From: Formicarius rufipectus
Taxonomy: Eukaryota > Chordata > Aves > Passeriformes > Formicariidae
Length of the DNA: 64,000 nt
Reading direction: 5' to 3'
Assembly (NCBI GenBank): GCA_013399695.1
Contig: VXAU01001879.1
Coordinates: 62,001-126,000 of the forward strand
The notes below the pieces were generated by a model. That model searched no databases. It was not told the DNA's origin and saw only the letters and a program-made list of their open reading frames with translations. The translations under genes and the position numbers were made by a program. Shown one piece after another: positions 34,301 to 47,674 of this stretch (position 1 is the stretch's first letter; the number at the start of each line of letters is the position of its first letter).

Positions 34301-37300
34301 TCTAGTCACATTAGTTTCAGCTTGTCAGTATAAGAATTTAATTCCTACCTTCATGATACCCTTTTGTCATGTATGCATTGATGCATGGAAATTCCTACAC
34401 AACCCTGTACATTCAATGCAATGTTAATGCATAGATGAAAAGTTATTCTGAATAACCTGTTGAACACCTTCTACCTTAATTGCAGGCCTTGTCTGTAACT
34501 GTCTGACAGTTACATCTAGTGTCTTTTTTTTCTGATTATATTTAACTTTCCATCACCATCTCTCAGCATAGCACAGCTGATTTCATATTATAGCTCAGCT
34601 GATTTCATATTGTATGTAACAACAAAGTTACCAAAGCAGCATAAAAACTCTTTGATGCATTTGTAAATGGGATTATATCTCATGCCTGACTATTATAGAA
34701 AGAGGATGGGAAGTGATGAACTAAGATATTTCTTCCAGTCTGATATTCAAAGTTTCTGCAACCCTAAAGGATATGGTAACATCCTGTTTGTTGCTTACAA
34801 TAGCACACCCACTCTATAACCCACAGGCTTCATCTGGCTTTGGGGCAGGCACTAAATTATGACATTCTTCCCTTGATCTTGGACAAATTCAGTTTTAACA
34901 TCCTTTCACTTCTTCAGTATAGGATTCTGAAGATTTTCCTCAAAACAGAAAGCTTCCACATTTTCTCTTTGCCTTTTCCCTGCCCTCTACCTTGCAACCA
35001 GTCAGGCAGCAAAGATTAGACTTTCCGCAGAGTTTTTTACCTTGAAGTGCTTCAGCAGGGACATGAAGAAGTCAACAATTGCTTTTCAACACACCTCCCT
35101 GCTGCCCACCCCTGAGCACAGGTCTGCCTGAAGACCTTTTCTTTTCCTGGTACTGTTTTCCTGTCAGGGCAGATTCCTCTGTCCTCAGTCACCTTCACCG
35201 CTGACTGCACTCATACCCACCATGGGCTTTGCAGTGACAGAACCTGATTTAGCTTTCAGTACATTTTAGTTCTCACTTCTCTCATAAGTGCTTGTGTATC
35301 CCAACTGGGTTCCCTATACACATCCTATAGGCTGAGCAAGTTACAACTTCAAAGCCATTATCACATTCCATTTTACTCTTATCTATCCTTGTGGCCTTCG
35401 TCTAGACATTTTCTAAAACCAAGGACTTTAGATGCTGGGGCAAGACAGTATCCAAGACAGCATACATTTTCTTTAATGAAGGCCAAGGGGCTTTGTACAT
35501 TATAAATGAGCCTTTCTTTCTTTGGTTCTAGTAAGTCTTCCTCAGCTGATCTCTGCAACTGTTTCTTTGCCTGCTCTTCTTTTTTAGGGTGAAGTTTGCA
35601 CTGATTCTCCCAGGGTTGAAAATGGCACCATTTACTGCTTACCCAAGACCCTTCAGATGAAAATTTAATCAGTGACTAGAGGTGCCACATAATTTTAACT
35701 TGTCCATGAAGAATATCACATTTTTAATGTATCTTCTAATTGGTTTCACTTTCCTAAGCACACCTTCTGGAAAGGGTTGCTGCATATTATTTGTAGGTAT
35801 TTTACACTGTAACAGAAGTTTCTGTGACACATCAGTATATATGAGCTCATGGATAATATTCTGATTTTATCTCCTTGTGACATTTTCTGGTAATTTCTTG
35901 TGCAAGCATTGATCTTTTTCTGCCAGACCACTCATCTGAAATCTAGCTCATTGAAATTAGACTTCTTCCAAATGCCATCAAGTACCCTTAGAGACATGGT
36001 ATTCCTCAGAGAAGAGACTTTGAACATAAATGCTTCGTTACTTTGTAAACTTGTTGAATCCACTCAGGAAGGAGATGCTTTGAACTGAAGTACTCATCTT
36101 CTGAAACAAGACATATTGTGTTCCTTTGCTTCTTGCCAGTAAATTTCAGCCACAAAGCTGATTTTTTTTATTCACCAATGGGAATATGACAAGAAAGGAT
36201 TTAAAAACTCTTTCACATTTTCCTGGCTTATAGAAAGAGAAAATCAATGTAAGAAAAAAGATATGCTGAGAGTCTAATAAGACTTTGTTTTCTTAATAGT
36301 GGCAAGCAAACTTGGAAAATCAATTAATTCACCTTCCTAACAAAATTAAAATCCTCCCTTATACAGGACTGTGATATTGGATGTTATTGATCTTAATATG
36401 ATTACTTGCATTGTGACAATAGAAATCATATGTAATGTCAATGTGTTCAGTATTGCAAATAGAAATAATTTCAGTTGGCATTCTCTGAGTCTTCCCAACT
36501 GTATATTTTCTCAAAACAGCATGTGTTTAGGATAAGATTTCAAATTCTGACATCTTTGTCTCTATTTAGTTTGAGTCTTGACATAAATATTATTTGGTTT
36601 TGTTCTTCTACTTTTTTTGGTTTTTAAACTCAGTAATAGGCTGTTCAAGGAACTTTATTTCATGGTATTTTTAGTTATTTCATAAATACATTTATATCTA
36701 TAAGTGTATATACATATCTATAACTAACCAGAAATTGGTGTAGACATTATATACATACACAAAACCTGCTGCAAAATATGACATTATCAATTAAACCTAA
36801 CTTCAAAAAATAGCTGTGATAATAAATGAAGACAGAAAAATAATTACTGAGGAAGAATTAAGGAGAATATGTTTCTTTAGTGAACTTGTTCCCTGGTTCC
36901 TGGGAGTTTACGGGATGAACAACTTGGGAAGGCGACAGGAGTCAAACTTAGTAAGTCCCTGAGATGAGAATAGTTGGAGGCTGAGGGATAGTTGGGGAAA
37001 AGTTGCAGAAGCTTGTTATCTGCTTACCCGTGTTCATGGTTCTTGTTTGCCTCATAGAAGATACAAGACTTCTGATCTGGCCCAATACTGATTTCTATGT
37101 GACTTTATTGTACCATGCCTCTATTATGCCTCAGTCTACTCATTTCTTTTGAGTCTCTGTTGACCTGTTCTAAGCATTCCTTTCAAGATCACCCTTCTTT
37201 CCCTGATGTTCATTCTTTGTCTATCACTTTTGATGGCACTTCATAAAACCATGTATGGGACTTAGGACTAAGTCTTATATTCTGCTCCTCTCTAATGGTT

Positions 37301-38404
37301 GTTGTGACATATCTTTCATTTCAGTTTTTTTAATTCCAGATTTCTTTCTGAAAACAACTTTGGAAGCTCAAGTGCTTAATCATATGACTAGTAATGTGGT
37401 AGCTCCCCAATTTGTTACCAGTCAGGCCACATACTTTTTTCAACTAGAAATTAGACACAAAATTCAATTCTTTTGTGTTGCCAGAGGCTGACTGATGCCT
37501 ATTTTATAGTATTTTTACATTTCTGCACACTTCAGTCCTAACAGCTTTTCTCTAAGAGTTACAATGTAATATTGGTATTTGTCTGGACGGGTGGCAGTTA
37601 TAATAGTTGATTTATTCATCTAGGGAAAAAACCAAGAGCAACATGTCACTTCCCATGTAACTCTTCACTATTCAAAAATGCAGTTGCAACCTTTCCTTCA
37701 GCAGCACAGAGGAAAATACAGCTACTCATAGAACACTGGTGTTCACCCTGTCAGTCCTCTGTAACCATACTCCTTTTAAAGTCACCACCCCAAATACTCA
37801 TTAATTGGAGTCATCTTGTTGAACTAATTGGTGAATTATGATTGGAGAACAGAAGAAAAGGCCTACATTAGTTTTCATCATTTAAATGCCCCTTTTCAAG
37901 GTCCTGTACAACACTATCCTATGGACAAATAAGACCCCACTGTTTCCCAGGTACAGTGCTAACAACTATGGCAGCACAATCACACCTCCTTTACAGCTAA
38001 ACCAGACACTACAAGGACAAACCTTCTGGAGGCAATTTTAAATTAGACCAAATATCTCACTGGGTAAAACAAGGTTGCGAATCATCTTTCCTTGGTACTC
38101 TCAAGTATTTTCAGAACTGTAGGAGAATATAACAGAGTATAAATTTTCTGCTAGATTGATGGAGATACTCAGGCCAACAACAGAGCCTCTCTGAGGGCTG
38201 CAGAGGTTTTACTCATGCTTAGGCTGGCCAGGATTCTGCATAATAAATGCAAAAGGCATCAGAACAAGCAGAGAGATATCTGAGCAATAAAATCCATGCA
38301 AGGAGAGAGATCTTCATACCTCACTCAGGGTGCTTTACAATAGAGACTACCAGCTTGATGATAGAGTCCTCAAGACACAAGCACCACACTTAAGCAGACC
38401 TGAG
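34301..38404. other. gene-free stretch, possibly more of the antisense LINE
   Basis: No gene is recognised. Parts of 34900-35070 and 35560-35650 loosely resemble, in antisense, the region upstream of the reverse transcriptase in CR1/L3 ORF2 (the segment ending in the KLNEFFASVF position). The remnant may therefore extend to about 35.65 kb with insertions between. The fit is weak. The rest, 35.7-38.4 kb, is AT-rich with no named structure. Confidence 0.4.
34574..34611. repeat. 22-bp tandem duplication
   Basis: cagctgatttcatatt occurs at 34574-34589 and 34596-34611, a 22-bp period. It is a local duplication. Confidence 0.9.
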
Positions 38405-38666
38405 TGAAGTGAACACTAGGAAATGGCCTCCAGGGGACGTTTAGGTTGGCTATTAGGAAAACTTTCTGCACTTAAAGGGTTGTCAAGTGTTGTAACAGAC
38501 TGTACAGGGAAGTGGCTGAGTCACCGTCACTGGAAATATTTAAAATATGTGTAAATGTGGCACTTAGACACCTAGTTTAGTGGTGAACATGGTAATGCCC
38601 AGTTAATGGTTGAACTCAATGATATTAGAGGTCTCTTCCCATTTAAATGATTCTATGATTCTGTGA
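38405..38666 (+). mobile_element. CR1 LINE, truncated 3' end
   Basis: About 250 bases match the avian CR1 3' region closely: aggaaatggcctc, ggtttaggttgg-type and attaggaaaactttct blocks, gggttgtcaagtgttg, acagggaagtggctgagtcacc, a gtgtaaatgtggcacttag block, ttagtggtgaacatgg, ttgaactcaatgatattagag, and the diagnostic direct-repeat tail attctatgattctgtga ending at 38666. CR1 lacks a poly-A tail and ends in short octamer-type repeats, as here. The copy is severely 5'-truncated, as is usual, and lacks about 10 bases after aggaaatggcctc. It has no coding capacity. Its low divergence relative to the 33.5 kb remnant makes it the younger insertion. Subfamily is unsure, but the tail and the gtggcactt block fit the common bird types. 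Confidence 0.94.
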
Positions 38667-39767
38667 AGGGCTGTGCCATCTGCCTGTGTTCTTCATGGCT
38701 CCTAGAGTGGCCAGCCTCCGAGGTGGTTCCCTGGGAGCAGCATCCAAGGAGCTGTTTGGGCACAGAACAGTAGACATGTCAGTGTAAGTGGCACACTTCC
38801 AGAGTCACTGCTTGTCTTCCCTACATGGTAGCCATTGAGTAATCTTAATCTTTCAAGACTGGCCCTATGAACACTGTCAGCTCCTAGTTGCTCATGATGC
38901 CTTTTGAGAGAATGATTTTTTTAGTCATATTGAGTGAAGCGTCCCACTGACAAGTCTAGGAAATAATGGAGCTAGGATCTGTTTCATCCATATCCATGCC
39001 TGTTTGCTCTTCTTCCATGCTAATGGGGTTATCCATGTATGTGGAATATATTTAGACCTCCAGTGTATAACCAGGAATGCTCTGCAAGTGAGACATACAT
39101 TTTTAGGCAATACCAAATGCCCTCTGTAGTTAACAACAGACCTCAAAGCTTGCTGATCTGACATCCTCTCGCCCTGTTCCAACATCCAGGACCAAATCCT
39201 GGCTTAACCTAGAAAAGACAATGGAGACCTGCTATTGTTACTGTGAAACTTTATGTCTGATCTCAAATTTAAGGTGCTTGTTATGACCTATAATGCTCAT
39301 TAGAGCTGCCTGAAGGAGGTATTGATATATGCTTATTTATAATAGAGTGCCCTTTGCTAACCATTGTTCAGACAAGCTTCACAAACACAGGCAAATACAG
39401 CCTTTGAAAGGTGTGACATTGACTTCAAAAAGTCATTGGAATCCTTTGGTGTAAAAGTATTTCTATAATGGGCTTCATTCTTTTCATAGGAATGAATAAG
39501 GTATTCATTTTGATATAACTGCAAGATAGAATCACAAGTAGCTCTGATGAAATCTAGTTAGTGTGGGAGGATGAAGAGATTGGAAATATGTTGCAGTGCT
39601 CATAGGAACAGGGTCTCTGAGCAGTCCTCAACTGCAGTCTGGTAAATAAATAAAATACTGTATTGCCAAAATGTCATGATGAAAACATGGTACTGTTCTG
39701 AGAACATAAGCGCTCACTGTGAATATCCTGTTCTATTCAGTTTATCAAAACAAATCTGGGAGGGGTT
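38667..39767. other. gene-free stretch
   Basis: I see nothing nameable here between the CR1 copy and the GT-rich tract. Confidence 0.6.
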
Positions 39768-39900
39768 TTTTTTTTGTTTTTGTTTGTTTGTTTGTTTGTT
39801 TGTTTGGCGGGGGGTTGGTGGGTTTGTTTGTTTGTTTGTTTGTTTTTGTTTGTTTGGGTTTTGGTTTTTTTGGGAGTTTTTGGTTTTTTTGAGGGGGGAA
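39768..39900. repeat. GTTT low-complexity tract
   Basis: T10 followed by repeated GTTT units, a GGCGGGGGG block, further GTTT units and TTTTGG-like pieces. Composition is nearly identical to the tract at 28.8 kb, in the same orientation. A 94-codon open frame across it is a repeat artefact. Confidence 0.92.
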
Positions 39901-41986
39901 GAAATTAAAAGAGATTGGTCAACATGTGAGTTTGAGAAGTGTGAAAGTCTTTATTTTTAAGATACATATATATATAGTGAACATGATGGTAGTAACAAAA
40001 AAATAATGGTTCAGAACCATTGCTTGCTCTTCTTATGTAAGTCAAGACTGAAAGGACTTTAAAAAACAATATACAGATAGGCTGGACTCTCTAGAAATCA
40101 CTTGCTACAGATACTTCCTATTTCTAAGGCCTCACTGTGTGTGCAAAGATTTAACAGAGTTCAGAGAAGAAAATACTGAGCAACTAAGAGAAGAAGTTAT
40201 AACAGCAAGGGTGAAAACCTACCATAAAGTAAGGGAACGCTGGGGGAGTCTTTGTGATAAAAATTCATTGACTACTAATCTGGAACAAAACATCTCATAA
40301 GTCCTTCAAACCCAGTACTTGACACTTTTCAGTTTGCTCTGATTTTCAGATCTCTCATGCAGGCGACCTCTAAGCCAACTTTGCATCCTGGTGTCGCTCT
40401 CCACAGGAGTAGGTGACACTCCTTTCCTGATAAGAGGACAATATTTTAGGTACCTGTGTCCAAACTGCATCAATGTTATTGCTTTACTAATGCTTTGGGG
40501 ACTTTAAATAAGACTTTATTATGAAATTAAAACCTTTTGTTGTGGTTGTTTTTTTGAATAAACTTAGTTTTCCCACTTAAAATAGGTCTTAAGAAATATC
40601 TATGTATTTACAAGGCTATTGTACTCAGTCTAATTACATGAAAATTTGACTGTAAATTTGTACCATTTTTTAAGCATTCATTTTTTTAAAAATCTGATTG
40701 GTGGCTTCATGACAGCAGTGAATTCTTTAAGCACAGGATTTTTTTTTAATTAGATTCAGATTTCACAACCTAATCACACTTTAGCATTTTGAGAGGAACT
40801 TCATGATTTCCAAAAAGGTTATGGCTAAGTAATGGAAAAAATGTCAGAAAACAGATGCCAATTTGTTCTTTGGCTCCTTTAGTAAAGCTAACATAATATG
40901 AAAAACCATTATTCATTTGAATTTCTTTTTGTGATGTTAGAACTATAGCAAACTGGAATTGCTGTCTGAGTGTATAAAAATAGACTCAGTCTACCCAGAT
41001 TGATTGTACAAAGTCTTAACTGACAGATTTTGAAAAGTTTCAACCTCCAGTTAGAACCCTCAGATTGGCATAAGAGAGAGAAACAAAAGGAGAAGATACT
41101 GTAAGAAAACAAAATAGTTCTGTAACTAAGTGAGAGTTAATTTTGGGAAAATTCAGAACATTTAGAACTTTAAGGAGATTGTGTCTTCTGCAGAGGTAGC
41201 ACTATCATCCAGTAAACCATACTTAGAAAGGAGTTTACCCCAGGTTTTCAAAATGTTTCAGGAATTCAGGCGTGCTCTTTTTCTTCATTGCCTTCAGTTC
41301 ATGTTCCCTGAAACATCCTACACATCAGGGTTTTTTTTCTGATTGAGGCAAACCCAAAGTCCTGGTTCACAAGTATGATGTTCACTGAGGCTTGGAATAC
41401 ATAGGAACAGTATCCTTGCAGTTGTATTAAACATAACCTTTATGCCCTTGTCTCCATGGGTGGATGTAGGCAGACATGAGCTCACTCTGCCTGTGCTTTA
41501 GGCTGGTTGGCCATAAGCCAGCTTTGGTTTGAAAGGCGCACAACTCTATTAGCTTCTCAATAAGGCATGTTGAGCACAGCATTAGCACAGCTCCATATTT
41601 TCTGAACCAGAGCAAAGGAACTAGAACCTGTTTGCACCCAGCCATGCAGACCAGTTCTGAAAATCACACTGAGTCACCTCTCATTGTAAATCATTTCAAC
41701 TTCCCCTCCCTCTGAAAATACAAAAGACTGTCTCAATATTTGAGCTACTGAGCTGTTCCTTTTGATTTCTCTTTGTGCAGGGGCCATCATTTAAAACAAG
41801 TCTCAGCTCTTGCAGAACCAACCTGGCACCAAGTGGGAACCTGAACTGTAGGCTGGTAAGCAGCTTGTAAGCATAGCCTAGGGTTAAACAGGCATTTGGA
41901 GGCATAAGCACAGCTCATATCTCAAAGTATGCTCCTATAATTTTCATATTACAGCCACCCTCTTTCAACTTATACTAAAATTAACA

Positions 41987-42010
41987 GTGTGTGTATATAT
42001 ATATACATGT
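41987..42010. repeat. (GT)n(AT)n microsatellite
   Basis: A GTGTGTGT run passes into TATATATATATA and then CATGT. It is a short dinucleotide repeat likely to vary in length. Confidence 0.9.
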
Positions 42011-43023
42011 GTTGAGAAGTTCAGCCAGATGGGAGAGAGGCATCATTCCCTTGGTGTCTCACATGTGATCATGGCATGACTGTCACTGCTAGTTATCATC
42101 TAGCTTCCTTCAGTAAAGAGTTTGCTACCCCCTTACTCATGTTGCTGCATAGAAAAGAGTAGAATGCCTTTACTACAACAGTGCCTAAATGTCTATGCAG
42201 AATAAGGAACTCATCACAGAAGAGAGCAAATCCTGCTCTGTAGGACCTATACTACCAAAGGGGAATAAATGCCAGTCTGTTTGAGAGCTTGACATGAAAA
42301 AAAAGAGGCAAAGAGATGGAAGAAATACTGAAGTGCCTCACACCTCTGGCCATTTTGAGTGTAAGGTTGGGTCAGGTAATTGTGGTCTAGCAGTGCCTTC
42401 AAGAACTGCTCTTAAGGATTCATTATACTCACTGTACATTGAAATGAAGTTGCAATCAGCATATCTCTTGCTCTTGGCAGCCTCCTTCTGGGTTTTGTAC
42501 CGGAGAAATCAGCATTAAGTGACAGAGGTGCGGTGGCTTGGGTAGACAGAAGGGGGTAAAAGGACTTCTACAACAACTCCATGCCAAAGACGTTATTTAA
42601 AGCTACCTCACTTTACACTTACCTGAGTACCTCATGCCTTTAAATGCAAGAATTATATTGGCTTTTCAAAAGCAACAACTTCATCCAAATTTCATTCCTG
42701 GAAAAGCGGCAACCTTCCAATCCAGGCTCTGTGGCAAAAATCCAGATAAGACGCCCAGAGATTGCAAGCGCTGGTTATATATACAGCCAAAGGCAGGGTA
42801 AAATCACAGAGTACCCTTGTTTGCAGTTAGCTGGATTATCTGAGCATGTGCTGAGCATGCCTCCAGGCAGAATATCTATCTCAGTGCAAGGCCCATAGTC
42901 TGACTGGAGCACTCTGGTCTATGTTTTGGTGTGCACTCACTTGGGAAGGGAAGTAAGGGTCAGACTCAACTTAAAGGAATCTCTCCCATGGAACCGAAAC
43001 AGAGTTGACCATACACACAGTAA

Positions 43024-43038
43024 GTGCGGTCGACGCAC
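43024..43038. other. imperfect palindrome with three CpGs
   Basis: GTGCGGTCGACGCAC is an inverted repeat (GTGC/GCAC around GTCGAC) with one extra G. It holds three CpGs, and a fourth follows at about 43050, in DNA where CpG is rare. It may be a protein-binding site or chance. Confidence 0.6.
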
Positions 43039-46000
43039 ATCCTTGTAGACGAGTGCCAAGAAACTGCCCACTGCCTCAGGTAAATCACATCAAATGGGTA
43101 CTGACAGGTGGAATCCTGGTCCTCATCCCCAGAAAATGAGTAACATCATTAACACCCTCAGAAACAAAGACTCCAGCCACAACAGATTTCATCTCAGGAC
43201 TTTGATGAACAAGGCATGTTGAAATAATCAACAATTACTGCATATCACATGCAGTATTCCTGTTTCAATGATTTCTACTGTGAGATTGGTAGGAAACTGG
43301 CTAGAGTAATATTTTATTTTAAAACACATTAACATAATTCATTAATTATTTTTATCATCAACAACACTCCAAGAGAACCTGATTCTGACTGATATAAACA
43401 GCTTGTATTATTCTGTGAGTGCACAGATACAGAGAATTTGGTGTATTAATTTATTTTTTTTTAAATCTGCCTGGAGTAGAAGAATGTGTCAAAAAGACAG
43501 GACAAGGAGAGAGTTTTTGAGATCCTTTCATTTTTAAAATTATGGTAAATGGAGAAATCCCTAAATGAGTAAACATTCTATAGAATGCACCACTGACAAC
43601 TGGTTAGGCAATATGCCTGTAAGGAGTATAGATGCTGTCTTAAAAGGGATTGTGATTTCTGCAAATAAGTTGCTTTGATACCCTGCGGCTTGCTGCTGCA
43701 TTCATCTGTTGCCTCATGGATAGGCTGTGTCTTGTTGGATTTTTTGTTTTATTTTGAGTTTTTCTCAGGGCTAGTAAAACAGGGCTCTGGTGTCCACTGT
43801 TACTGTAATCCAAAGGAACATCAAGAAATATCAAAGGGTGTTTAGGAGTCATTTTCTGTAATTGTGAGTAACTGAGCAAACACTTTGATATTTATACTAT
43901 TTTACTTTTTTTTTTTTCATGAGAGTTTAAGATTGTCCTACTAGATAAAACCTAAGTATACAGAAATTTTCCTTTTACTATCTTTAATTTTTACTTTGTT
44001 CTGTTGATCTTGGTTAAGTGACAAGGTGAAAGAAAGGCAAAGTATTGGGAAAAAAGCTCTGTTATCATCTTTGAGTAGGAGTGTCAGTAACGAACAGACT
44101 GCTCTATAGTTTTCTTTGGTTTTTTGCATACATCAAACACCCAGCACTGAACTGAGTGAACAATTGACATCAATTCAGTGCCAAATACTAATAACAGCAA
44201 TAACTGGTGTCTGAAGGTTGCAGTAATGCCGCTGGGATTCTTTCAACTGATATATTCAACCATAGCAAAATAGGTTATTATACTTTAAGCTGTATCTTTG
44301 TTAGACAGTCTTTTTGAAGGGAAAATAAGCTGTATAACAATACTTTGGACTTAATGCATTTCCTGTCATTTTTTACTTTATCTGGATCCAGTTACCACAC
44401 CCCTGATTGCTAGTTAGGCACTATCCCTTCTTCTGGTTTGTTTTATTCTCAACCATTTTTGCTGTTCATCTTCTTGTACCAACAAAGGTCAAGCAAATGA
44501 ACCCTGAATTAGCAATGGTTAGGCTACAAAGGTCCTGAATTGCCATCTCTGCCTTTACTACTGACCTCAGCTTATTTCTTTCTCAGAAGTAGGAAAGACG
44601 GACAGGTAGGCGCTGAGGTAGTCTTTGCCAGCAGGCGCATGGATTCATCCCTGAATGTGTCACTCCTAGAGCTGTGTCTCTCCTTTCTGAAACAGCCTGT
44701 TGCTGCTCAATCTACAGTGACATTTGCTTTGTGCAGACTCTCTCTTATACAAGCAAATATGCCTCGGGTGGTATAAATTACCCAGCCAATCATTACACTT
44801 CCCTGATTCAGGATTTCCTATTGGAAAGCTAGGGAAGAAAGCAGGAGAGAACTGACCATGTTTTCTGTGCCTCTAGATTTCACTAGCAACTCTTCCCTGA
44901 CAAGGGTCTCCTAATTCCCCCACTCCATGTGTGCACCTTCATCAACCTGTACACGCCCAGAACACAAGTTTGGGAGGCATAATTAAGATATCTACTCTGA
45001 CCTCCCACATAATAAAGGCCATTCATTTTCACCCAGTCACCACACATAAAACAATATAAACAAAATTCGTTTGATCTAGCTGTGGACAGATGAATGCAAT
45101 GCAGATTATGAGTGTTATTTCATCTACACAACCTGTTAAGTGCTGGAGCCTATCCCACAGCCTATGAAAGTTAGTAGGAATCTTTCCAATGCCAGACTGC
45201 ACATCTAACAATGACTTCCAACAGTAGATTCATGAGAATAAAATAAACAGAAATATGACTAATGATTTGTATTCAGTATGCTGCTTCTTCAAAGGATTTC
45301 AATCAATACCTTTTCATTTAAATGACAGGCTTTTCTTTGGTGTCTAATTACTTTGACTCTGCAGAATACTAAGAAATTTCCTACTGAAAACTAAGTTTTT
45401 GGCAGTAAATGCATTTTCCTTTGCAGAGGCTTTAAACAGCAATTCCTGGCCCGGTGTGCTTTCTGCACTACTTAAATTCCACATGTTAAATAGACCATAA
45501 GTTGTTGTCAGCACAGGGGATAGCTGTGTCCTTCCTGAACTGTAAACTGTTACTGCTATGTGCATTTTGTTTATTAAATAAAAGGCAGAAATTTAACAGC
45601 ACTGTTCAATCATTATTTTTTTTTATTAATACTTTGTTCTCAATTTGTTGGTAAGACCAGAGAAATTCATGCGCTTTTTGCTATTGGATATGGTGTGTCA
45701 TTGATATTTTGTACACATTTGTAATAAACAGACATTACAATTTGTCTTACTGTAGAGAACTCTGAGCAGTATTCTTTCCTATTTATTAAAAGGTGAAGAT
45801 CAAACAATGCCACTATTAGAGTCATTAGGATACTTCAAATGCTACAATTAGCACTATGCTGGGGTGAGATTTCTCAGCATAACGTAGCTACCTCCCAAAA
45901 TCTGGTTGCTGTTTTACAACCATGTTTGAAGAAGAGAGAGAAGAATTTTCAATCCACATCTGAGACACCAGTGGAGACATTCCTGCCACAATGGCATCTG

Positions 46001-47652
46001 TCAACACTGCACTTATCCCTCACCAGATTCTCTGCATCCGTCTTTGGCTATGGCTGCAGCAGTCATCCCAGGCACCCATCCCAGGCACAGGTGAGCCGTT
46101 TGTCTGGGAGGAGTTACACTGTGCAGAATTGCCACTTCTGTGCTCTCCTCTGACTGATGTCTCCAGTTTGCCAGGATTTTGCACTCCATGTCTGTGTGTC
46201 CACCAGATAGCTACAGGTTAAAGCCATCTGCATTTCCTAAAACGTTTTGTTAAAGTTGCAACTTTCTGAGCCATTTGGGTGCTACTGCACTTCTGATGCC
46301 CTTTTGCCCTGCCAGTAAAAAGTTTGGGGAAAAAAAGGCAATATTTCAAAGGCTATGTGATAAGGCTGAAGGTGGACAACTCTCAAAAGCAGTGTTAGTT
46401 AGGTCTCTCCTAAAAGCAAGTGACTCATTAAAACTTCACTGCACAAAAAAGGAGTGAGCAAAACAAAGATTTCAGTGAATCCCAGTGGTACTCGGGGTCA
46501 TGAGCAAAGAGGGAAGTGATGCAAAGGTGCACAGGAGTGCGTCTGTCAGCAAATTTAATGCAGCCCTTGGGAGACTGTGTGACTACCTATTTTCTTCTCT
46601 GGTGCAAGTTACTTAGATGACTAAATAAGTGTTTGCAGTCAGATAACCTCACCATTTGAGATACTGAAGGTATTTCCTACAGTAAATACAGCGAAGTGCT
46701 GAACAAGGGCATACTGAAGGTAATGTCTTTTTATCTTACGTTCAAATACATGAACGACACCACTCTGTTTCAGCAACTTCCTTTAAACACTTCCCTCTAA
46801 AGATAGGGCACAATTTCTTCTCCAGCATAATTGCTTTACCCTCACATCACTTTCACAATCAGACAGCTTTTCCTACTTTCACAGGTGTTTTGTCCCCTCT
46901 CTCCCCTAAATCCATTTACCCTTTCCCTTATTGCTCACAGACCAAAGGATGAGCTGTTTCCTACCCATGCAGTGAGGAGCTGGCCTTGGAGTAAACACTG
47001 GGGACACCAGCCCTGGCTCTGGCTGCAGTCTCATCCCTTCTTGTGCCTCACCGTCCTGCCTACAACAAGGAATTTCCCTCCCCAGCTGGAGCTGACCTGT
47101 ACTCCCCCTGTCAAGTGTTTTGAGATGAGCAGAGGTCTATCATAGTGCCTTGACAGTGAAGACCATGGCTAATTCAGACAAGCTGTTCCTTCCAAAAGAC
47201 AGAAGCTGTCAAGAACACAAACACAATGAGTGACATATCTTCCTGTGTCTCCCAGGGTATCGTGTTTTATAGCACTGAACAGCGACCCCCAATGCTGTTG
47301 CCTTTGTCCCAGAGACTCCCCACAGCCTGTCCAGTTTTGACAGAAACCCTTTGATTCTCTCTCCCAGAGGACACTCCCATGCCCAGCAGTGGTAAAGGGT
47401 ATGGAAGACTGCTTCTCCTGCTTCCCGTTTTACTTACACTTGATCTGCCCATGAGACACTTCCACAAAGGAAAAAAACAGAAAAGGGTTTCAGTGCAAAT
47501 GAAAAAGGGCAAGGCTAAATGTACAATCACACTCTGAGCTCCCCAACCCCTCTAACTCCGGCTGTGTCATGGGGGTGGTCAGTCCAAAAGCTGTAAGAGG
47601 ATGGCAGCAAGATGCCTGCTGCCTCCCCTGCCGCTTGCCCCCAGTGATATAC

Positions 47653-47674
47653 TTTGATCAGCTGTTTGATCAGC
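47653..47674. repeat. 12-bp-period duplication of TTTGATCAGC
   Basis: TTTGATCAGC occurs at 47653-47662 and 47665-47674. Each copy contains the palindrome TGATCA. Confidence 0.9.

Noticed and set aside
44598..44618. Possible micro-exon between ttctttctcag and gtaggc
   Set aside because: About 19 bases would be extremely short, the interval contains a stop, and the signals are common in introns.
44614..44621. TGAGGTAG, the let-7 seed
   Set aside because: The bases that follow do not match let-7, and there is no complementary arm nearby.
46570..46640. gcaagttactta resembling the sense MIR core
   Set aside because: Only about a dozen bases match; the preceding blocks need an unsupported insertion.
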